NCBI GenBank assembly: GCA_033675265.1
Contig: JAUJYZ010000775.1
Location: forward strand, 304,501 to 368,500
Direction: 5' to 3'
From: Actinostola sp. cb2023
Lineage: Eukaryota > Cnidaria > Anthozoa > Actiniaria > Actinostolidae
DNA length: 64,000 bases
The notes below the pieces were generated by a model. That model worked only from the letters and a program-made list of their open reading frames with translations, did no database searches and had not been told where the DNA came from. The position numbers and the translations under genes are program-made. Positions 59,001 to 64,000 of this stretch are shown here, piece after piece; position 1 is the first letter of the stretch, and each line of letters opens with the position of its first letter.

Positions 59001-61085
59001 TCCTTTCCAGTCTTCATCATTGAACTTTGCATCATTGTAAGTATATAGTGCAGGACCCTTAGAAAGATTGTATGTTAAAATAACTATAACTATATATTTG
59101 CACACTATCATCAGCAAGTCTTTTATCCCAAGTAATGTCCTTCCTACCATTCTTTCTTCCCTCCCTTTCCTTCCTACCTTTCTTCCAACCTCCCTTCCTT
59201 TCCTGCTATCCTTTCTTTTCTCCCTTTCTTCCATCCTCCATTCCTTTCCTATCATCCTTTCTTTCCTACCATCCTTTCATTCCTCGCTTTTGTCCATCCT
59301 CTCTTCTTTTCCTACCATATTTTCTTTCCTCCCTTTCTTCCATCCTCCCTTTCTTTCCTACCATCCTTTCTTTCCTACCATCCTTTCATTCCTCGCTTTC
59401 TTCCATCCTCTCTACTTTTCCTATGATCCTTTCTTTCCTCCCTTTCTTCCATCCTCCTTTCCTTTCTTTCCTCCCTTTCTTCCCTCACTCTTCCTTTCTT
59501 TTCCTTCCTTTCCTCCCTTCTTTTATACATGTACTTCTTTCAAATTATTGTGTGCATCAACTAATCATGAATGTTGCATTTATTTTGGTACTTGTGCGTG
59601 TACCTGCATGTCATCATCAATACCTGAAACTTTGCTAATCCTGGATGATGCACTTTATCTGTGCCATATGAATGATGATCTATTAAAAATTTCACTTCTT
59701 TGGCTCCAGCATCTTCTGCGTTTTGAATGAGTTCCTAAAATCAAAACAGTTGCTGATTATATTATCCCAACTTACTGCAGTTTATCATCACTCATTATTG
59801 TAAAAATAATAAAAATAATAATAACAATAGTGATGCTGATGATGCTGCTGATGATGATGATAATAATAATAAAAATAATAATAATAATGATAATAATAAT
59901 AATAATAATAATAATAGTGATTATGATGCTGATGATGATGATAATGAAAATAATAATAATGATAATAATAACAATAGTAATACTAATATTAAATAATAAT
60001 AAGTTCTATAGTTCATTTCACAATGCCTCAATGCGCTTTTGTATCATTGGATAACATTAACAATACTTTGGTGTGAATGAACTGCAGATCACGATATGAA
60101 TGTATGATTCTTGAAGTTTAATGTATTTAAATAGGGTGTTACTGTACTTTATAGTATATAGAAATCATTTTTTTTAGAGTACCACCCCACCTATGCCAAT
60201 AAATCTAACATATCAAAATGATTGACCCACCAAAGTAATTATTGGTTCCCACTAACATGTTAGAGTACCACCCCACCCATGCCAATAAATCTAACATATC
60301 AAAATGATTGACCCACCAAAGTAATTATTGGTTCCCACTAACATGTTAGAGTACCACCCCACCCATGCAATAAATCTAGCATATCAAGATGATTGACCCA
60401 CCAAAGTAATTATTAATATTGGTTCCCACTAACATGTTAGAGTACCACCCCACCCATGCCAATAAATCTAACATATCAAAATGATTGACCCACCAAAGTA
60501 ATTATTGGTTCCCACTAACATATTAGAGTACCACCCCACCCATGCCAATAAATCTAACATATCAAGATGATTGACCCACTAAAGTAATTATTGGTTCCCA
60601 CTGACATGTTATAGAGTACCACCCCACCCATGCCAATACATCTAACATATCAAGATGATTGACCCACCAAAGTAATTATTGGTTCCCACTAACATGTTAG
60701 AGTACCACCCCACCCATGCCAATAAATCTAACATATCAAAATGATTGACCCACCAAAGTAATTATTGGTTCCCACTAACATGTTAGAGTACCACCCCACC
60801 CATGCCAATAAATCTAACATATAAATCTAACATATCAAGATGATTGACCCACCAAAGTAATTATTGGTTCCCACTAACATGTTTAGAGTACCACCCCACC
60901 CATGCCAATAAATCTAACATATCAAGATGATTGACCCTCCAAAGTAATTATTGGTTCCCACTTTTTAAATGTACAGTATATACCTTAAGTATCTGACCAT
61001 CATCAGGATACTGGTCCAAGATCTTCTTGATCTGCTGTATCAGTGTGGGCTGGATGAGCCCAAAGTTGCCTTTAAATGAATGCAT
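43802..61085 (-). CDS. Sacsin-like giant co-chaperone (three SRR repeats, J, HEPN)
   Basis: Exons in transcript order: to 60984 (from 61069 by splicing, or from a Met at 61083-61085), 59734-59624, 59057-58910, 57884-56334, 56111-44778, 44080-43802 (stop). All junction phases agree, giving about 4,500 residues against about 4,580 in human sacsin. SRR1 starts FGLIQPTLIQQIKKILDQYP, then ELIQNAEDAGA (Hsp90-type ATP-binding motif), GPALYTYNDA, GRFGLGFKSVFHLT and DPHEKYF. SRR2 repeats this set (ELIQNADDAGA, GRFGLGFNSVYNLTD) near residue 1390, and SRR3 (ELLQNADDA, GQYGIGFNAVYHLTD) near 2420. A J domain with HPD follows near 4240, then an HEPN domain (4330-4500). No ubiquitin-like start as in human sacsin is seen. 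Sacsins link Hsp70 to organisation of intermediate filaments and mitochondria in vertebrates; in cnidarians the family role is unknown. The main exon has three single-base frame changes (see findings): either a recent pseudogene or consensus errors. Confidence 0.9.
44778..56111 (-). CDS. Sacsin-like main exon, 11.3 kb, frame broken three times
   Basis: The acceptor TTAATAG|GC at 56111 and donor CAG|GTGAGA at 44778 bound one exon coding SRR1's end, SRR2, SRR3, the J domain and half of the HEPN domain. The frame runs openly from 56111 to about 50235, continues in another frame to about 47195, then another to about 45247, then another to 44778. At each break the protein family similarity continues without loss: LRGIFTDVFPCF resumes as LEQHFPIDNGTMFRFPLR; IHVPFG resumes as VYLFKGSVAS; and LAWHPDK resumes as NPGNEEFCTEVFKSIQ. 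The events are one extra A in a plus-strand A5 (50235-50239), one base missing near 47194-47198, and one extra T in a plus-strand T6 (45247-45252). Correcting for a net +1 gives exactly 3,777 codons with the right splice phases. An exon this long is typical of sacsin genes. Confidence 0.9.
44925..45062 (-). repeat. 24-bp coding minisatellite (SYFSGGCP repeats) in the sacsin-like gene
   Basis: About six in-frame copies of an 8-residue unit SYFSGGCP between the J and HEPN domains. Period 24 keeps the frame, so copy number can change without frameshift. Human sacsin has an unstructured linker at this point but no such repeat that I recall. Confidence 0.93.
58130..58920. repeat. 91-bp minisatellite built from exon 3's end and its splice donor
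   Basis: Eight copies lie in the intron after exon 3. Read on the minus strand, each unit contains the last 28 bases of the exon (GGGTTTAAGTCTGTGTTCCA plus CTTGACAG) and then GTATGAAATATTAGAGTC, followed by about 45 intronic bases with repeated ACGGTAC motifs. Copies are near 58181, 58271, 58362, 58453, 58544, 58635, 58727 and 58818; the real exon end is at 58910. Confidence 0.93.
59108..59520. repeat. Pyrimidine tract (CCTTTCTTTCC)n in sacsin-like intron 2
   Basis: About 400 bases almost free of purines on the plus strand, with looser 60-70-bp repeats of CTTCCATCCTCC and TTTCCTACCATCC. Ser/Phe/Pro-rich forward frames here are composition artefacts. Confidence 0.93.
59800..60000. repeat. (AAT/GAT)n simple repeat in sacsin-like intron 1
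   Basis: Interrupted trinucleotide array; the Ile/Met-rich frame across it is not a gene. Confidence 0.93.
60175..60960. repeat. 86-bp minisatellite in sacsin-like intron 1
   Basis: About nine copies of a unit beginning TTAGAGTACCACCCCACCCA and ending TTGGTTCCCACTAACATG. The array ends about 20 bp from the donor of the first recognisable exon. Confidence 0.95.
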
Positions 61086-61141
61086 CAAATTAAATAATTT
61101 GAATAAATTAATACAAATAAATACAAATATTTTTAAAGTAG

Positions 61142-61442
61142 ACCTTTTTGCCGATACGGCGGCCATTTTGGATTCTATTATTTTGGCTATAACATTATGG
61201 GATTATCAGGGTGCAAATGACCCCAAAAACTGTACAGTGTGGAGTCGCGCCAATATATTAATTTTCTATTTCTTTTTCAACCATATAGTGTTGTATGACA
61301 ATTACTATCTACATGTGTTGTGCATCGTTGTATAATTTTGCAGAAATTTTTAGGTTTTTGTAGTTGTTCATGGCCAAATGGTTACTAGCTTGCACCCTGG
61401 GCATCCCATAATTCAAGATGGCCGCCATATCGGTAAAAAGGT
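61142..61442. mobile_element. ~300-bp inverted-repeat element just 5' of the sacsin-like start
   Basis: The left end ACCTTTTTGCCGATACGGCG is matched in inverted form at the right (61420-61442). Complementarity extends about 65 bp to the GGGTGCAA words. The sacsin-like frame extends in phase into it, with a Met at 61166 inside the left end, so that Met is unlikely to be the native start. Confidence 0.82.
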
Positions 61443-61538
61443 ATATTAAAGAAGTTATGAAGTAAAAAAAAACATTAAGAGCCCAACCATACATGTGTAG
61501 CAACTGTAGCCAACTTCAATTACAATTCCATTATTTAT

Positions 61539-62608
61539 TCAGTAGGTTTCTCTGTGTTCTTTACATTTTCTATGGTACAATACAAAGCAGGTACAATACA
61601 AAGATGTGGAAAGAACACGTGGATGATGGTGGATGTGGCAGGCATGGTGGGGACCGTATGTTGGTACGTAGCAGACCCAATTTGGATCTGCCATCCATCT
61701 CGGTGGATGTCTCACTCGTCTAGATCGAGGTTTACTTTCTAATTGACTCGCAGGTTGACTCTCCACTTCTAATGGACTTTCTCTTTCGGATACATTACCA
61801 AAGGCTGTCTTTTGAGGTTCACTGGGGCTTTGTCCATTGCGAGGGCTAGTGCGACTCGTACTAACGTCCCCTGGAGTTCCGCTGGGGATTTCGCTGTCCA
61901 ATCGGCTAGTGTGAGTCGTACTGACGTCCCCTGGAGTTCCGCTAAGGATTTCTCTGTCGAATGGGCTAGTGTGAGTCGTACTGACGTCCTCTGGAGTTCC
62001 GCTGGGGATCTCTCTGTCGAATGGGCTAGTGTGAGTCGTGCTGACGTCTTCTGTCGATGCCATTAATGGTGTGTTTTCGTCCCCCCCGTGTCGTTCTCTC
62101 ATTCCTATCGCGTAATGATTATTATCTTTCTCGTCACTTTCAGGGGTCTCTACAGATCTAGGAGATCTGACGGCAAACTCTTTACGCGGGCGTTTACTTG
62201 TCGGTTTTTGCTCCATTTCATATAACGGTAGCGGACATGGAAGCAGTAGAATCCTATGTATAGGGTTCTTTTCCTCCCCACACCATCTTCTCTGCGAATG
62301 ATGTACACAGGGATGTCTTGAAGTTCGTTCGGCTTCTTATCCACCACATAGACTTCCTTTTCCCATTTGTTGTCAAGTTTACCAGAGGGAGTTGAATTTC
62401 TTACAAATACTCGGTCTCCAGGTAACAGTTTCGCTTCTCGTCTCTTGGCGTCATAGCGAACTTTGTTTCTTTTTGACGCAACTTGGGCATTCTTTGTTGC
62501 AAGGTCATAGGCAACATTCAACCTCTTTCCAAGGTTTTCTACAAACTTGGATGAGTCCTTTCCATTTGGATGGCTTGAGTTGTTGTCGAGTCCAAACTGA
62601 ACAGTCAA
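61539..62608 (-). pseudogene. Ty3/gypsy retrotransposon pol 3' end, degraded
   Basis: Two overlapping frames together resemble the end of a gypsy-type integrase. The first (62608-62150) has a helix rich in K/R/N then LLPGDRVFVRN, a tryptophan, and VYIIRREDG, the chromodomain-like/GPY-type C-terminal fold. The second (62216-61539) follows after a frame change near 62250 and has a low-complexity tail ending RRVRHPPRWM. That tail has four direct repeats of about 20 residues with DVSTTHTSPFDREI. No integrase catalytic core, reverse transcriptase or LTR was recognised upstream, so this is a 5'-truncated relic next to the sacsin-like gene's start. Confidence 0.75.
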
Positions 62609-63480
62609 AATCTCTTATGTGGTCTAATCATGTCTTGTCACGTTTTTGTAGGTGGCTTCCTTCAACGCATGCTGCATGGTTCCGTTCTTATGAGCCACTG
62701 CCTCTAAATATCGAGAATCGGCGGACAGTTGCGAAAAATCGAATTTCGTTTTATTTCACCAATAGAACCCCTTTGGTGTACCATTTCCAAAAATAGTATC
62801 GAAAACTTCAAGAGCTTTTTATTTTCTTCAAAATTGAAGAAAGTCGAAATTTCCTCAAAATAGCCTTCGGCCGACGATGACGCGAAGCGAAAATTAAGCA
62901 TTTTCGATGTGCTAGCGTAGAAAAACCGACGGTTGTACAAAACTAATATTTTGCTACATACAAAGGTGTTATTTCCTCTTTCCAAAACACTAAAAATCTC
63001 TTTGGGATTTTAAATCTAACTATTTCTTTAGATCTCTAATTGAGATGCTATCGAAGCATCTGAACGAACTCGTAAAAATTACCTATGTTCAAATCCATCA
63101 AACGCTTCTTGGTACATGGAGTTTGAGCTTAAAAATATATGTATCTTAAAGCTTTACCATTGAACATGACTGTGTATAAATATTATTGATGCAGCTCTAA
63201 AACTCTTCCGGTGGGAAGCGTAAACACAAAACATATTTTTACCATTTGGTAATACGTTACACGTGCATAATGAGACATGAAATTGACAACACAACGTTTA
63301 AACACTAGAAATAAATACAACAAAATATACCAAGTTGTAAATATGCTTTGAATTCTCTTTATTGTTTCTAGGGATTAAATTTTAACTGATTTGATCTTCT
63401 GATAAATGTCAAGTGGTTTTGGATTTCATTCGTTTTGTGTCACGGCATGTACTAGTATCGGATTGATCGAGACCAGTAAA
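62609..63480. other. Intergenic, no gene recognised
   Basis: Short frames only. On the complement, about 62618-62700 reads as a short peptide in phase with stops, possibly more of the degraded retroelement. The rest is AT-rich. Confidence 0.45.
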
Positions 63481-63499
63481 CATGGAAAGAACCTCTGCT

Positions 63500-64000
63500 C
63501 GCATGGTAGGACACCACCGACACCGGTTCCATTGATATTGGTATTAATATAATGTAATACGGACACTTTCTATGGCCCCGATGGTGTCCGTAATAACGAG
63601 GTTCCATTGTATTGATATAATGTAATACGGACACTTTCTATGGTCGCAATGGTGTCCGTAATAACGAGGTTCCATTGTATTGATATAATGTAATACCGGT
63701 GTCCAGATCAACCTGTGTCTGTATTAACTTCTGTCTGTATTAACCGGTGTCCCTGTTTACCGGTGTCCAGATTAACCGGTGTCAGTATTAACCGGTGTCC
63801 GTATTCACAGGTGTCCAGATTAACTGGTGTCTGTATTAATCGGTGTCTGTATTAACCTGTGTCTGTATTAACTTCTGTCTGTATTAACCGGTGTCCCTGT
63901 TTACCGGTGTCCAGATTAACCGGTGTCCGTATTCACAGGTGTCCGTATTCACAGGTGTCCAGATTAACCGGTGTCCGTATTAACCGGTGTCTGTATTAAC
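63500..64000. repeat. ~75-bp then 16-bp tandem repeats (ACCGGTGTCCGTATTA)
   Basis: Two or three 75-bp units carrying GTAATACGGACACTTTCTAT (63500-63690) pass into about 18 copies of a 16-bp unit, TTAACCGGTGTCCGTA, with TCTG/CCAG variants. The array runs off the end of the window. The 16-bp unit shares GGTGTCCGTA with the longer one, so it probably grew from it. Confidence 0.93.

Noticed and set aside
59068..59730. Ser/Phe/Pro-rich forward frames of 167 and 220 codons
   Set aside because: Composition artefact of the pyrimidine tract; the real coding here is on the other strand (exons 2 and 3).
61164..61166. Met at 61166 as start of the sacsin-like gene
   Set aside because: Lies inside a MITE end; not taken as the native start without transcript evidence.

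Overview
This window is eukaryotic DNA from an animal. The genes are split by spliceosomal introns and the intergenic space is packed with minisatellites and short inverted-repeat transposons. An anthozoan cnidarian, probably a stony coral, fits best. The reasons are a pair of cnidarian-type gustatory-receptor-like (Grl) genes, a long sacsin-family gene, an intronless peptide-receptor-like GPCR, and a tRNA-headed SINE of a kind I associate with corals. The species call is inference; no marker gene was searched.

Layout. 0-0.9 kb: 37-bp minisatellite. 1.2-2.2 kb: single-exon class A GPCR (-). 2.5-13.9 kb: no intact gene; a RecQ-like helicase fragment, a DUF3504/Crypton-like fragment, a 106-bp minisatellite, a 48-G homopolymer at the end of a dispersed element, and many hairpin (MITE-like) elements, one with a 9-bp target duplication. 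14.1-19.7 kb: Grl copy A (+), broken by a 683-bp element in its main exon. 20.3-26.0 kb: SINE, MITE, and a 14-bp satellite split by a 2.6-kb inverted-repeat element. 26.1-29.6 kb: Grl copy B (+), intact, four exons, with a 38-residue N-terminal duplication. 32.0-34.8 kb: flavin-containing monooxygenase-like gene (-) whose FAD-binding start is not visible. 35.0-43.7 kb: nested transposons, including a 1.5-kb palindrome with about 600-bp arms. 43.8-61.1 kb: sacsin-like gene (-), six exons, about 4,500 residues: three Hsp90-type ATPase/SRR repeats, J domain, HEPN domain. Its 11.3-kb main exon carries three single-base frame changes. 61.5-62.6 kb: degraded Ty3/gypsy pol end. 63.5-64 kb: minisatellite running out of the window.

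The genes do not form an obvious functional unit. The strongest linked story is the local Grl duplication, in which one copy is destroyed and the other remodelled. The same region shows repeated invasion by a transposon family whose ends read CTCA-N6-TTAAGGC with apparent 2-bp target duplications. The other notable structure is in the sacsin gene, where a 91-bp tandem array in an intron was seeded from the end of an exon together with its 5' splice site.
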